Assembly: GCA_020634855.1 (NCBI GenBank)
Contig: JACKAU010000022.1
Location: forward strand, 1-64,000
DNA from: Anaerolineales bacterium
GTDB taxonomy: Bacteria; Chloroflexota; Anaerolineae; 4572-78; J111
DNA length: 64,000 nucleotides
Direction: 5' to 3'
The notes beneath the pieces are model-generated. The model saw nothing but the letters and a program-made list of their open reading frames with translations, was not told where the DNA came from and made no database searches. The translations under genes and the position numbers were made by a program. Shown here in pieces: positions 18,601-28,056 of this stretch. Every line of letters begins with the position of its first letter. Position 1 is the first letter of the stretch.

Positions 18601-21600
18601 GCCGGAGGAGTACGTCAACTCGGCCAACCGCGAGAGCGCGGTCAACGTGCTGGTGGTCGATTGGGAGAGCCGGCCGGTGGCTCGCCAGGACGTGCAGATC
18701 GTCTTCGCCGAGCATAACTGGTACAGCGTTCAGCGCCAGTACGAGGACGGCGGCTTCTACTGGGACAGCGAGGTCGAGACCATCCCCGTCTATACCACCA
18801 CCGTCACCACCGACCGCGCCGGGGAGGCCGTCGCCCGCTTTACGCCGACCAAGGGCGGCATCTACCGGGTGATGAGCCAGGCCACGGATCGCGCCGGCAA
18901 CCAGGTGCGCTCCTCGACCTTTATGTGGGTCAGCGGCTCGCAGTACGTCAACTGGCGGCAGGAGAACAACGACCGCATTGACCTGGTGGCCGATCAGCGC
19001 GAGTATAACGTCGGCGATACGGCCACGATCCTGGTGCCGCATCCGTACAGCGGCACGGTCACCGCCCTGGTCACGCTGGAGCGCGGCCACATCTACGACC
19101 ACTTCGTAACCGAGTTGCCGACCAACAGCGAGCAGTTGAAAATCCCGATCACCGAGGATATGCTGCCGAATATGTATGTGTCGGTCACGGTGGTGCAGGG
19201 CGCAGCGCTGACGACGATTCAATCGGATGATGGGGAGTCGATCAGCGGGATTTTGCCCAGCTTCAAGGTCGGCTATGCCAGCCTGCCGATTAATACCAAA
19301 GAGAAAGAGTTGCAGATTACCCTGACCCCGGACAAGGCCGCCGAGGAGCGCTACCAACCCGGCGACACGGTCGAGTACTTTGTCAACGTGGTCGACGCCG
19401 CCGGCGAGCCGGTGCAGGCCGAACTGTCGCTGGCGCTGGTCGATAAGGCCATTCTGACGCTCGCGCCGGAAGCGCCGGGGCAGTTGATGGACACCTTCTG
19501 GCGCAATCGCGGCCTGGGGGTGCAGACGGCCGGCGGGCTGGCTCTAGCCATCGACCGGATCAACCTGGCGATAGCCCCCGAAGCCAAGGGCGGCGGCGGC
19601 GGCTTCGATGAGGGCTACGGCGACATCCGGGGCGACTTCCGCGACACGGCTCTGTGGCTGGCCGACTTCACCACCGACGAGAACGGCGAAGGCACGGTCG
19701 AGGCCAAGCTGCCTGACAACCTGACCACCTGGACGATGACCGGCAAGGGCGTGACCGGGGCCGACACGCGCGTCGGCGAGGGATCGGTCGAGATCGTTAG
19801 CTCGAAGCCGCTGTTGGTGCGGCCGGTCGCGCCGCGCTTCTTCGTGGTCGGCGACGAGGCTCAGTTGGGGGTCATCGTGCAGAATAATTCGACCGAACCG
19901 CAGGAAGTCGAGTTGCGATTTGCCGGCGATGGGTTGGACGTTGGCGATTGGAGATTTGAGACTGGAGACTGGGAAGAGAATCACGGGGTTCAGGCGGTGA
20001 CCGTTGACGCCGGGGCGCGGATGAAGGTCGAGTACCAGGTGACCGTCCAGGACGTCGAGACGGTGGCGCTGACGATGGGGGCGAAGTCGGCCGAGTACGG
20101 CGACGCGCTGACGTTCGATCTGCCGGTCTATAAATTCAGCGCGCCGGAAACGGTGGCCACGGCGGGTGTGCTGGCCGAGGACGGTACGCGGCTGGAAGGC
20201 ATCGCGCTGCCGGCCAGCTTCGACCCGACCCAGGGCGAGCTAACCGTGGACATCGATCCCAGCCTGGCCGCCGGAATGCGCAACGGTCTGGACTACCTGG
20301 AGCATTTTCCCTACGAATGCACCGAACAGACGGTCAGCCGCTTCCTGCCGAACGTCTTTACCTTCCGGGCCTACCAGCAGTTGGGCCTGGATCGGCCCGA
20401 CTTGGCGGCAGCGCTGCCCGGCCAGGTCAGCGTCGGATTGCAGCGGTTATACAACCAGCAGCGCCTCGACGGCGGCTGGGGTTGGTTCAGCCGTGACGAC
20501 AGCAACCCCTACCTGACCGCCTACGTGCTGCTTGGCCTGGTCGAGGCCAAGGCCGCCGGATTTACCGTGGATGAGCAGGTGATTCTCAACGCCGCCGATT
20601 TCTTGGAGACCAGTTTGGTCGCGCCCAAAGATATCGAGGCGGCGTGGCAGGCTAATCAGCAAGCGTTCATCCTGTACGCGCTGGCCGAAGCCGGCCAGGG
20701 GGATTTAGGTCGCAGCATCGCGCTGTTCAATAAGCGAGAGACGCTCGATACCTTTGGCCGGGCTTATCTGGCCATGGCGATTCACCTGCTGGACGACCAA
20801 GCCGACCAAATCAAGACGCTGCTCAATGACATCACCAGCGCGGCCATCGTCAGCGCCACCGGGGCGCATTGGGAGGAGGCGCAGGTCGATTACTTCGCGA
20901 TGAACACCGACACACGCAGCACGGCCATCGTCATCGCGGCGCTGTCGCGGCTGGAGCCGGAGAACCCGCTGCTGCCCAATGCCGTGCGCTGGCTGATGAG
21001 CCTGCGCGAAAACGGCGGCCATTGGGAAACCACGCAGGAGACGGCCTGGGCCATCATCGGCCTGACCGACTGGATGGTGACGACCGGCGAGCTGGAAGGC
21101 AACTATCAGTGGACGGTGACGCTCAACGGCGAAGGCGTGGGCGAGGGCGTCGTTGGCCAGGCCAACATCGACGAAACGACGACGCTGCGGGTGGAGGTCG
21201 GCGACCTGCTGAGCGATATGGTCAACCGGCTGGCCGTCAGCCGCGACCCGTTGAGCGGCGTGGCCGCTAGCCCCGGCCAGTTGTACTACGGCGCGTACCT
21301 GACCTATTACAAGCCCGTGCCGGAGATCAAGGCGCTCGACCGGGGCATCGTCGTCTCGCGGCAATACCGGCTGGCCGATGACGAGTCGGGCAAACCGATT
21401 ACCGAGGCTGCCGTCGGCGACGTGATCGAGGTCAAGCTGACGCTGATCGCGCCGAACGATTTGCATTACGTGCTGGTCGAGGATCCCTTCCCGGCCGGGG
21501 CGGAGGGCATCGACACCAGCCTGGCCACGACCAGCGTCGTCGGCGAAGCGCCATCGCTGGATCGCACCGACCGGCGTAACCCGTGGGGCGGAGGTTACGG

Positions 21601-21808
21601 CTGGTGGTACTTCTCCCACAGCGAACTGCGCGACGAAAAGGCCGTGCTGTTCGCCACCTTCCTGCCCAAAGGCACCTACGAGTACACCTATCAAGTCCGG
21701 GCCTCGCTGCCGGGCGAGTTCAACGTCATCCCGACGCACGCCGAGCAGATGTACTTCCCGGAGGTGTTCGGCCGGGGGGACGGGGCGAAGTTTAGGATAG
21801 AAGAATAG
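15626..21808 (+). CDS. Alpha-2-macroglobulin-like lipoprotein with intact thioester (paralogue 2)
   Basis: This is a 2060-aa surface protein of the same build as the preceding paralogue. I chose the ATG at 15626, 5 bp after AAGAGGAA, because the lipoprotein signal starts there (LLLAAC, Cys19); upstream codons lie in the minisatellite. A Pro/Thr/Ala linker, Ig-like domains, the A2M N-terminal motif YRPGQTVYFKGIIR near residue 757, the A2M core (WLADFTTDENGEGTVEAKLP) and the complement-like toroid follow in order. The thioester site PYECTEQTV is complete (Cys1565, Glu1567, Gln1568). This protein can therefore be expected to bind attacking proteases covalently. No penicillin-binding protein 1C gene, the usual partner in proteobacteria, is nearby. 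Confidence 0.95.
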   Translation: MRRQIVILMMLPILLLAACTSTPVPPQPEQPVEDVEAQGGATASPTGPTATPAPAPPMVLQSSPAVGEEQALDAPVEITFDQPMNHDSVEKAFAIEPGASADGTFEWVDDQTVRFTPKDGFERGERYRVRVVEAAESQAGLALDRPFELRFSAVGFLEVANVQPADGAEEILPDSIVTVLFNRPVVPLNAIEDAGRLPDPLTFVPPVRGEGEWLNTSIYQFTPTEGFEAATEYTARVSAGLTDALGNASLEDDFEWTFTTVTPQVVASLPAEGDIYVSPSPVISVTFNQAMDRASVEENLSLVNDATGDTVSGAFNWADHGLRPPAPDEFEGYYDYAYEDGDGPEEVGVETVAFTPDDALDYGVVYHIELPQGTKGAIGEAVTPRDFSATFTVSPLPEIVSTYPADGDEGVEPWQGLQITFNAPINPASVVIGENVIIEPTVSVTQVYTYWWSSNTNLEIDFPGEASSRYTVSLGPGIEGRYGQPLAEGAEVSWETRAQSPLVFLHSPGRIATYNAYTDTVAYVSVRNVSQVSFKLFRLPLADFVRLNGNNWWNDWDSYQGSADADDLLAEWSLTPNGDLDSTLIYEVDIGRQSGLGAAMPPGMYYLEASADLEDIYPPAQGAQDLSSLSARQMLVVSRNNLTFKSTSSEALAWLTDLASGQPVADVPITFLTGDTAAGELGQATTDAEGVAQVKFDPLKEFYTTRFAITGDPADPDADFAVTASTWADGIERYQFDNVSSEDYQQPYNANLYTDRNIYRPGQTVYFKGIIRADDDAHYSLPGSVEVATLLVTDSQGKEIFNDELPLSRMGTVNGSFDLDANAGLGFYSMQIQLAPDINFYHDFQVAAYRKPEFLVTAETDKAEYSQGEMVQVTAAAEYFFGGPVSNADVRWTLLSSDYNFPYQGDGFYDFTDYDTSRSAVYYSSFGETLAEGEGTTDADGRITFEVEADIADKISSQRFTFDIVVTDLNNQEVASQAAAVVHKGLFYVGLQPEEYVNSANRESAVNVLVVDWESRPVARQDVQIVFAEHNWYSVQRQYEDGGFYWDSEVETIPVYTTTVTTDRAGEAVARFTPTKGGIYRVMSQATDRAGNQVRSSTFMWVSGSQYVNWRQENNDRIDLVADQREYNVGDTATILVPHPYSGTVTALVTLERGHIYDHFVTELPTNSEQLKIPITEDMLPNMYVSVTVVQGAALTTIQSDDGESISGILPSFKVGYASLPINTKEKELQITLTPDKAAEERYQPGDTVEYFVNVVDAAGEPVQAELSLALVDKAILTLAPEAPGQLMDTFWRNRGLGVQTAGGLALAIDRINLAIAPEAKGGGGGFDEGYGDIRGDFRDTALWLADFTTDENGEGTVEAKLPDNLTTWTMTGKGVTGADTRVGEGSVEIVSSKPLLVRPVAPRFFVVGDEAQLGVIVQNNSTEPQEVELRFAGDGLDVGDWRFETGDWEENHGVQAVTVDAGARMKVEYQVTVQDVETVALTMGAKSAEYGDALTFDLPVYKFSAPETVATAGVLAEDGTRLEGIALPASFDPTQGELTVDIDPSLAAGMRNGLDYLEHFPYECTEQTVSRFLPNVFTFRAYQQLGLDRPDLAAALPGQVSVGLQRLYNQQRLDGGWGWFSRDDSNPYLTAYVLLGLVEAKAAGFTVDEQVILNAADFLETSLVAPKDIEAAWQANQQAFILYALAEAGQGDLGRSIALFNKRETLDTFGRAYLAMAIHLLDDQADQIKTLLNDITSAAIVSATGAHWEEAQVDYFAMNTDTRSTAIVIAALSRLEPENPLLPNAVRWLMSLRENGGHWETTQETAWAIIGLTDWMVTTGELEGNYQWTVTLNGEGVGEGVVGQANIDETTTLRVEVGDLLSDMVNRLAVSRDPLSGVAASPGQLYYGAYLTYYKPVPEIKALDRGIVVSRQYRLADDESGKPITEAAVGDVIEVKLTLIAPNDLHYVLVEDPFPAGAEGIDTSLATTSVVGEAPSLDRTDRRNPWGGGYGWWYFSHSELRDEKAVLFATFLPKGTYEYTYQVRASLPGEFNVIPTHAEQMYFPEVFGRGDGAKFRIEE

Positions 21809-21809
21809 C

Positions 21810-21843
21810 AATTGATAATTGACAATTGATAATTGACAATTGA
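21810..21843. repeat. AATTGATAATTGAC short tandem repeat
   Basis: A 14-bp unit (AATTGATAATTGAC) repeats about 2.4 times directly after the A2M stop codon. It is AT-rich and of unknown role. Confidence 0.7.
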
Positions 21844-21924
21844 GAGTCAATATCAGATTGAGGCACGGTAGCACAACATTAAACCGTGGAAATGTGAAGA
21901 TGACGGAAGATCGGTAAAATAATC

Positions 21925-21990
21925 GACAGAATTGACAGGATTATCACGATTTTATCGGTCATAATTCGGTAAATCGTGTTAATCCTGTCT
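21925..21990. repeat. Dispersed repeat C, hairpin
   Basis: The arms GACAGGATTATCACGATTT and AAATCGTGTTAATCCTGTC form a long imperfect hairpin. The same hairpin type is seen at 6983-7049 and 60331-60404. Confidence 0.7.
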
Positions 21991-22085
21991 GATTTTTCTT
22001 CACCACGGTTTAGGGCAGAGCTATCTGAGGCTCGAACCCCGACAAAAAAGGCGTAGGGTCGGTCTGCATTCATTGGTTGAATTAA

Positions 22086-22883
22086 TCACGCTACTGATGT
22101 TTTAAGCAAAGCATTTATGATAATTTCTGCAATTTTGCTTTCATTTATTTTGGCTTTATCGCCTGAAACGCCTTCGTAGGGTGATTCCTTTTTTTGTTTA
22201 AATACATTTTGCAGAACAGTCGCTGCTTTAGTGCCAAATTGATCGGCTTTTAGAAATAAAGACGCGGTTTCCATATCTCTACAGTATGGACCAAAAGAAT
22301 TATACATCTCAAGACGCTGTTTAATTCTTTGAGGCTTCTCCATTAAATCGGGATACAGATAAGCATGATAATCATCAACATTAAAGCACACCCGTTCAGA
22401 AAAGGGGAAACTGTGGCTATTGCAGCTTTTTATCAATCTTTGATTTAATTCAGCGTCAGGCCTCAGTGGTAAATCCACATCTTTTTCTTCTATGCCGTGA
22501 TCCCAAGATAATCCCCGCAAGCCTCTTGCTTCAGAAACCAAAACGAGTGAATTCATATCTTTTTCTTGTACCCAGACATCATTACTGCCAAGACGGACGA
22601 CTTCTTGTGCGCCGGCAGCAAAAATCTCGTGAAAAGCATGAGCCGATCCGCTGGCGCCCATCGGTACATAGGCAAAGAAAAAGTCTTCACTCACACTACC
22701 ACGGGTTATCCTCCCCGTTATAACACCGACACCCCAAGATTGTATTTTTACGGTGGAATTTTCTAAGAACTGGGAAGATAAACGCAGAGAACGCTCGGGG
22801 TTTGAGCTAACGATGCCCTTTTGAGGGATAGGCGCTTTAACAATAACATTTTGTTCGATGGTAAATGAACATTTTTTCATCAT
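22086..22883 (-). CDS. Nucleoside-phosphorylase-superfamily protein
   Basis: This protein of about 265 aa resembles the PNP/uridine phosphorylase fold. I chose ATG 22883 (MMKKCSFTIEQ); the frame is open to 22931 but no better ribosome site is visible. The segment FAYVPMGASGSAHAFHEIFAAGAQEVVRLGS corresponds to the phosphate and nucleoside-binding loops. DMETASLFLKADQFG corresponds to the conserved Met-Glu of the nucleoside site. Substrate cannot be told from sequence. Base composition is more AT-rich than the A2M genes, as in the rest of this accessory zone. It stands alone and points away from the A2M genes. Confidence 0.7.
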   Translation of the reverse strand: MMKKCSFTIEQNVIVKAPIPQKGIVSSNPERSLRLSSQFLENSTVKIQSWGVGVITGRITRGSVSEDFFFAYVPMGASGSAHAFHEIFAAGAQEVVRLGSNDVWVQEKDMNSLVLVSEARGLRGLSWDHGIEEKDVDLPLRPDAELNQRLIKSCNSHSFPFSERVCFNVDDYHAYLYPDLMEKPQRIKQRLEMYNSFGPYCRDMETASLFLKADQFGTKAATVLQNVFKQKKESPYEGVSGDKAKINESKIAEIIINALLKTSVA

Positions 22884-23017
22884 TATCTCGTAATTCTTAA
22901 AAAGGAGCCTAACGTAAAACCTAACCCCCATTTAAAGCCGTCGCCGACAGATACTTTGGTTTGATTGCTCATTATCTTCTCCGTAATATTTACCCTAACT
23001 TAAATTTTAACGCAAAC

Positions 23018-23725
23018 CTACGTATCAAAGTATAAATCGACGTGATAGCCCCCATGGTCGCTCACCGGCTTGCCATTAAATGGGGGAGCGGCCCATTGGT
23101 GAACTTCGGCCTTCTTAGCCCATTCTTTTGTGGTACAAATATGGTCTACCCGATAATCTTGGGTCAAACAGTCTAAATGACTCCGATCCAAGGCCTGTCT
23201 CAACAATTCCCGACCTTTTTTGGTGCCATACCAGCCCGATTCGTTCAAGGTTTCATTGAAATCACCGGCGGCGCACAAAGCCGCCCCGTTTTGGCTTAAT
23301 TTGGCCCAATCATCGCCGTGAGCTTGGATGGATTTATAATGTTCGGCCCACATTTTCGATTTACCATCCGATCCTTTGTTATGCGCCCAAGTAATGATTG
23401 AACCATACACGATTAACCGGCCGGCCGGCGTTTTTATCTCTGCACACACCGCCACAGCCGGATCGAAGGTGTTTAATGGGGTTAGAATGGGCAATCTCGA
23501 CCAAATTGTAGCCCGAGTTTCGCCCTCTCGGTGAAACTTGGCCTTATCGGTGGACAAGCTTTCATATTCGTCACCAGGTGTAATAACTCGATGCGTTTCG
23601 GTGAGTATCCAAATATCGGCGTTGATTTCGTGGAGTTGTTGGTTAATAATGGGGTTTCGTTTTGGACTTTTCCAGCCATTAACCGTCGGACGTTCGACAT
23701 TCCAAGTGGCAATTCTAATATGCAT
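23018..23725 (-). CDS. Endonuclease/exonuclease/phosphatase (EEP) family protein
   Basis: This is a 235-aa metal-dependent hydrolase of the EEP fold. Motifs in order are ATWNVER near residue 6 (metal-binding Asn), LTETH near 41 (catalytic Glu), AAGDFNE near 150 (Asp/Asn) and SDHGGYHV near 223 (His). It is shorter than ExoIII/APE nucleases and has no signal peptide, so a cytoplasmic nuclease or phosphodiesterase is likely. The ATG follows GAGAGGA by 7 bp. Substrate is unknown. Confidence 0.85.
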   Translation of the reverse strand: MHIRIATWNVERPTVNGWKSPKRNPIINQQLHEINADIWILTETHRVITPGDEYESLSTDKAKFHREGETRATIWSRLPILTPLNTFDPAVAVCAEIKTPAGRLIVYGSIITWAHNKGSDGKSKMWAEHYKSIQAHGDDWAKLSQNGAALCAAGDFNETLNESGWYGTKKGRELLRQALDRSHLDCLTQDYRVDHICTTKEWAKKAEVHQWAAPPFNGKPVSDHGGYHVDLYFDT

Positions 23726-24087
23726 CGGTTTATCCTCTCAAATAAGGTGTAATAGCGTTGTTTCTGAATTAAGACTTTTGAGGTTCGCCCCATTTTATGG
23801 GACGCTGTTTAATACCGAATTTTTATTTTTTATCAGTGTTTATCCGCGAAAATTAGCGTCCTATTGCTCAACACGCTTATTAAAGAATAACTTTAATGTT
23901 GTAAAAAGTTTGGCTCAATAGGATTTCGTAGAGTTGACACCATAAAACGTAAAACGTGATGCATAGAAAGGAATCACGTTACAAATAAGGCGTAGGGGGA
24001 TGATCTTGTTACTCGCCCCAACTGACGATTATATAACGCTACTGGTGTATAAAACCTTTTGATTTTGAAAACTATAGGCTAAATTCA
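23726..24087. other. Intergenic region without recognised content
   Basis: AT-rich spacer between the EEP gene and the TerB-like pseudogene. I see no coding frame with a ribosome site and no clear repeat. One GTAGAGTTGA piece near 23928 resembles the minisatellite unit. Confidence 0.4.
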
Positions 24088-24909
24088 CTATATCATTTGG
24101 TCACGTTGAAGTTTAGAAGGTAAAGAAATATTTTCGCTAATACATACATCTATAATCATCTTATCAATCTCGGCCTCTGATAGCTGATACTGATTCGCCT
24201 TTGATTTGATTGCACCGTATTCTTCATCTTTAAATACGCCATCGGCAACCGCTAAATGTATGGCCGCACTGATTATTTCTCGTTTGTCCTCTTGCTTAAG
24301 TACATCTAACCTACTGCTCCCCATTCGTCTTGATATTTTTGCTATTTCTTTTAACTCTTCTGGATCAGGATCATGATCTACAGTTGCAATGAAAAGCATT
24401 GTTTTAAGGATTTCCCTCTGTCGAACGACATCATTTATGTCAGAAACCGATATTTCTATATCGCCGAATTTAAACTTCGTATTCCCAATTCTTGAAGGAA
24501 TTTCATTTAGAATGGCGTTAATGGAAATCTAAATATCACTATAAATACAATTGAGAATAAGAACCAGCCTGATTGAATAAATACTTCCAAGAGGTGGAAA
24601 ATATTATTCCAAAACCATCAAATGAGTTATCGATACTTTGAAATTCTTCTTCTATTGTATCGAGTCTGGTATCCAACATCTTCATTTCGAGTTCACTGAG
24701 TTTTTGTTCAAAATTGGAATTTAAGTGAGTAGTGGTTGGGGTAATTAACAGAGAAGGGTAATAGTCAAAGAGTTTGTAGAAACGATAGTAGGTGTAATTA
24801 CCGGCGTTTGGGGCGCAGGACTCTGTCCTTCAACAGTAGTTGTCATTAAGAAAATATGAATACCGATGCTTATTAGTATGACTTGAAAAAAAGCACCATA
24901 ATATTTCAT
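24088..24909 (-). pseudogene. Frame-shifted membrane protein with C-terminal TerB-like domain
   Basis: Reading the minus strand through three frames gives one plausible protein. It starts at ATG 24909 with a signal-like segment (MKYYGAFFQVILISIGIHIF), then a Thr/Pro linker and a short coiled region (EQKLSELEMKMLDTRLD). A membrane helix follows (GWFLFSIVFIVIF), then a C-terminal domain of about 110 aa (DPEELKEIAKISRRMG...AVADGVFKDEEYGAIKSKA) like TerB/DjlA-type tellurite-resistance domains. Frame changes are needed near 24750, 24620 and 24520. An open frame of 103 aa (24088-24399) remains of the TerB part. It may be a true pseudogene or reflect local sequence errors. Confidence 0.6.
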
Positions 24910-24954
24910 TTGTTATTATCCACCTATACTGAAATGAACCACCCAATCACGATT

Positions 24955-25203
24955 AGACCGCTTTCTTTCCAATTACCCTCGTTAAGGTAGAAATATCCAG
25001 AGAATAAGCGGCATAATCCCATAATTATCCTAACACCTTATAATACCACTTCTTTTTCTCCAAGTCCAGCCTCGACCGCAAAATCCTCGTTTCATTAGCG
25101 ATCATTTATTACCCCCAACCTTAAAAATTGAAAAACGGTAAACGTCAGCCGACTTGAGGCCCAAAACCCGACAAAAACAAATAGAGGAATGAATCTCATT
25201 CCC
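24955..25203. repeat. Duplicated segment downstream of the sunset-domain gene, copy 1
   Basis: This AT-rich segment (AAGCGGCATA..., CCTAACACCT..., GTCCAGCCTC..., CTTAAAAATT) matches 28890-29098 in the same order with substitutions. In both places it follows a sunset-domain C-terminus read on the minus strand. Confidence 0.65.
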
Positions 25204-26096
25204 CTACCGCTCCGACGCCCGGAAACCGGCATTTTCGGCCTCGACCGAGGTACAAAACCAGCGATCACCCTCTTCGGGCTTAATATCCGTCCGATCATAA
25301 AATTGACCGTCCGGAGAATGATAAATTTTTTCGCCTTTACTATTTACGTTGCCCTTAATAGCACAACTGGGGTCTGGAGCGATGGCGCAGCCGCCGATAC
25401 ATTCAAATGGTGTGCTGTTTGACCCTCCGGCCGATGAATTACCCGCTGTTTCATTAGAAACCACCGGCGGTTGGGGTTCGATGGGCGGTAGTTCCGTCGA
25501 TACGGGCAGCGAGGTTGGCGTTGGTGGAATAATTGGCGGTGGAACGTCTATTACGGGAATAGTTTCGTCAATATTATTGGCGGTGACAACATTGCCGCCA
25601 CCCACGCCAACCCGGCCGGTGTGGCGACTTGCCACCACGACGATCGGGTTGCGGCCGACAATGTCGAGCGTATCGCCGGCAGTTAAGACGCCAATCGCAT
25701 CATACGCCGTGCCGGGGCCGCTGCGGAGGTTGATGTTGCTATTTCCGGCCAATACGACCGGTTTTAATTCTGCTGTGGGGATTTTCTATCGGTGGGGCAA
25801 TTGGGGCCGTTGGTAGCGGCGTTTCAGTGGCCGAAAACGCCGTGGCCGTGTTGGTTGGCAGAAGTTCGGTGGTTATTGGCGTAATCTCACGCTCCGAGGG
25901 TTCAACCGGCCGTGTTTCTAAGATTTCTATGGCAGCTTTATTGGATCGTGACGCCGTATCCTGCGTTTTATCATTCGATCCCGCTAATGCGCTGCACATC
26001 GTACACCAAACAAAGTCCGACTAACCACGCTGCGCCGCTGCCGAAAATGGCCAGTTTACCCAATCTAGTTTGCCAAAGATGACGAATGGCTTGCAT
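25204..26096 (-). pseudogene. Frame-shifted SH3-domain / sunset-domain membrane protein
   Basis: The restored protein starts at ATG 26096 with a membrane segment (LGKLAIFGSGAAWLVGLCLV). It continues after a frameshift (about 26010) into SALAGSNDKTQDTAS and a Pro/Thr linker. A second shift (about 25775) leads into a bacterial SH3 domain (NINLRSGPGTAYDAIGVLTAGDTLDIVGRN). Inside SH3 the expected core SSWWQVATPAG...WVAA lies in yet another frame between about 25655 and 25595, so two compensating shifts hide there. The C-terminus (CAIKGNVNSKGEKIYHSPDGQFYD...DRWFCTSVEAENAGFRAS) is a sunset-type domain. It was probably a surface-anchored protein. Open frames of 182 and 86 aa remain. Confidence 0.75.
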
Positions 26097-26322
26097 TTCT
26101 GGTGTCTTTCAGATGATGTAAGAATATAAACATCTACTTCGTACTGATTTAGTGTACTTGAAAAATCTGAACTCCTAAGGCCTCAATATGCCGCCAAAGA
26201 TAACTTCATTTAGGTCTAAGTCTTGCGATAAAAGTATATTGCATCCTTTATTGTTCCCTCTCTAAAAATCCATCCCTTGAAATAACAAATTAAACTCCTG
26301 CTCAGAAACTCCAAATAACGTT

Positions 26323-27947
26323 TCAGCTTTCCTTCAGAATCTTTTTATCACGTTCTTTTAACATTGTTTCAAATTGCCCCGGTTGTAGTAAATCCCAGGA
26401 CAATAATCGTTCCTTTAAGTCGTTATCAGTATATGGTGAATTCGTTCCTGGTTTCTTGAACCATTCGAGGGAGGTTTATTTGATTTGTTTGCGTTATCAC
26501 TACTCCTTAAAAAGTGGAAATTAGCATAATGATTAACTTCTTCATACGGATAACCCTCCTCCAAAAGGGTTGATCTTGGAAATATATGATCTCTTTGAAG
26601 ATCATCAGGATTACCATCCAGCGTAATTCCTCCATGTACGATATTAAGTGTAAGGTCAAGATGTCGGCTTAATAATCTTTCTAATGAGCCTATACCATAT
26701 TGTCGTTGAATAAGCGTTGCAAGATCAACCAATGGAAAATCATCAGAATTTGCAACATTTTTCCGTGCAAAACCGCCCATCCTTGCTTCAGCCCCACTAA
26801 AAATCCCACTCATAATAGACAAGTAAATGCCTACAATCAATCTTCTTTTGTTAACATTATCAATATTTGGGTTACGCGCCAAATAGAGAACAAAGGGCAA
26901 TAAAGCATTATGCCCCCCTCTAAAGAATCTCTCTGAGTAAATTTTGCAATCATCAACTAGAATACACCCGAGACGTTCCCAAGCTTCTTGTATAGCTGGC
27001 AATTTGTCCGGCATTTCTTTCGCCAATTCTTCTACTTGTTTTCTATCTCGTACCAATCTGTCAAAGCGGGTTTCTGCACCTACTGAAAGGAGAAGACTTT
27101 TCAGAACGTCATCTCTTGTGAAACCAAATGGTCTGTTTGCATTGATATCTTTAACAAGTTGTTGCAATTGCGGTTGAATATCATTCCATTGAAGATCTAG
27201 CAAACTCATAAGCAGATCAGACTTAAACAAAACAAGTCCGCCGGAATTTACCCTAACAAAGATCTCCAGAACTTCTTCTAATGGCGTAATATCTGTTGGG
27301 TCTTCATCAACCACAATAACTTGCAATGATTTGGTACCTCCAAAAAGTGTCGCACATCTTAGATAGGTATCGGTTATTCGTTCAGTGTCTTTATCACTAA
27401 GTTTCAACTCCCGAGCTTTCTTATTTGCAATTGTTGCAGCTTTTACCGGATTAATTTTTATTAGTTCACGAATCGGCAAATAATGGCGGCTTCCATTTTT
27501 GGGATTATTGTTTAATTTTTCTGCTTCACTTGGAATCATAAATTGACAATCATAATATTCGTCACCAGGATCTTTATCCTCTGAATCACCACTTAACACA
27601 TCAATATATAAACGTTTATGATTATATGTCCCCTTGAAAGCTACATATAAACTCGTGAGCCTTTGCTGACCATCCAAAACCAAATAAATATCCCGATTAC
27701 TATCTGATGTTTCAAAATTAAAAACCTGTGGTGCGTCGGTATCAATGTCACGCAAGATTCTTCGATAACGTTGGAGTGTAGAAGTTTTCCATAACATAAT
27801 TGCCCCAATTGGAAAGCCTCTTAACAAACTGTCGATCAAACGATATACTCGATCTTCTTTCCAAACAAAAGGTCTTTGCATTGCGGGGAGAACAATTAAA
27901 TCCTTCTCCATTTGAGTCATTAAACCTATAAGTGTGGGATCAATCAT
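26323..27947 (-). pseudogene. DUF262/DUF1524 (GmrSD-like) protein with a late frameshift
   Basis: The N-terminal 510 residues are open. The DUF262 domain shows PAMQRPFVW (residues 21-29) and the hallmark DGQQRLTSLY (92-101), the ParB/Srx-like nucleotide-binding site of GmrS. An HNH-like DUF1524 core follows at the C-terminus (RDHIFPRS, His454, and NFHFLRSSDNANKSNKPP). After NKPP the frame shifts (about 26475). Another frame then gives a natural ending (SLEWFKKPGTNSPYTDNDL...KKILKES) up to the TGA at 26323. Relatives include type IV restriction enzymes that cut modified DNA and other phage-defence proteins. If the shift is real the enzyme loses about 50 C-terminal residues but keeps its motifs. 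Confidence 0.8.
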
Positions 27948-28056
27948 AGTAATACCTCTCTGAAATCTTTGATAAAATGTTCAATAAGCAGCACACGCTT
28001 AAAATTAACCGCTTGAGCAACCAACGAACAATTAAGAAGTCCCTGTGGCATAAATT

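Noticed and set aside
17666..19357. A 563-codon minus-strand open frame inside the second A2M gene
   Set aside because: Same reason: a shadow of the A2M frame with low-complexity His/Val/Gly-rich translation.
22020..22050. Bases resembling a tRNA T-loop (GGCTCGAACCCCG)
   Set aside because: No cloverleaf can be folded around it.
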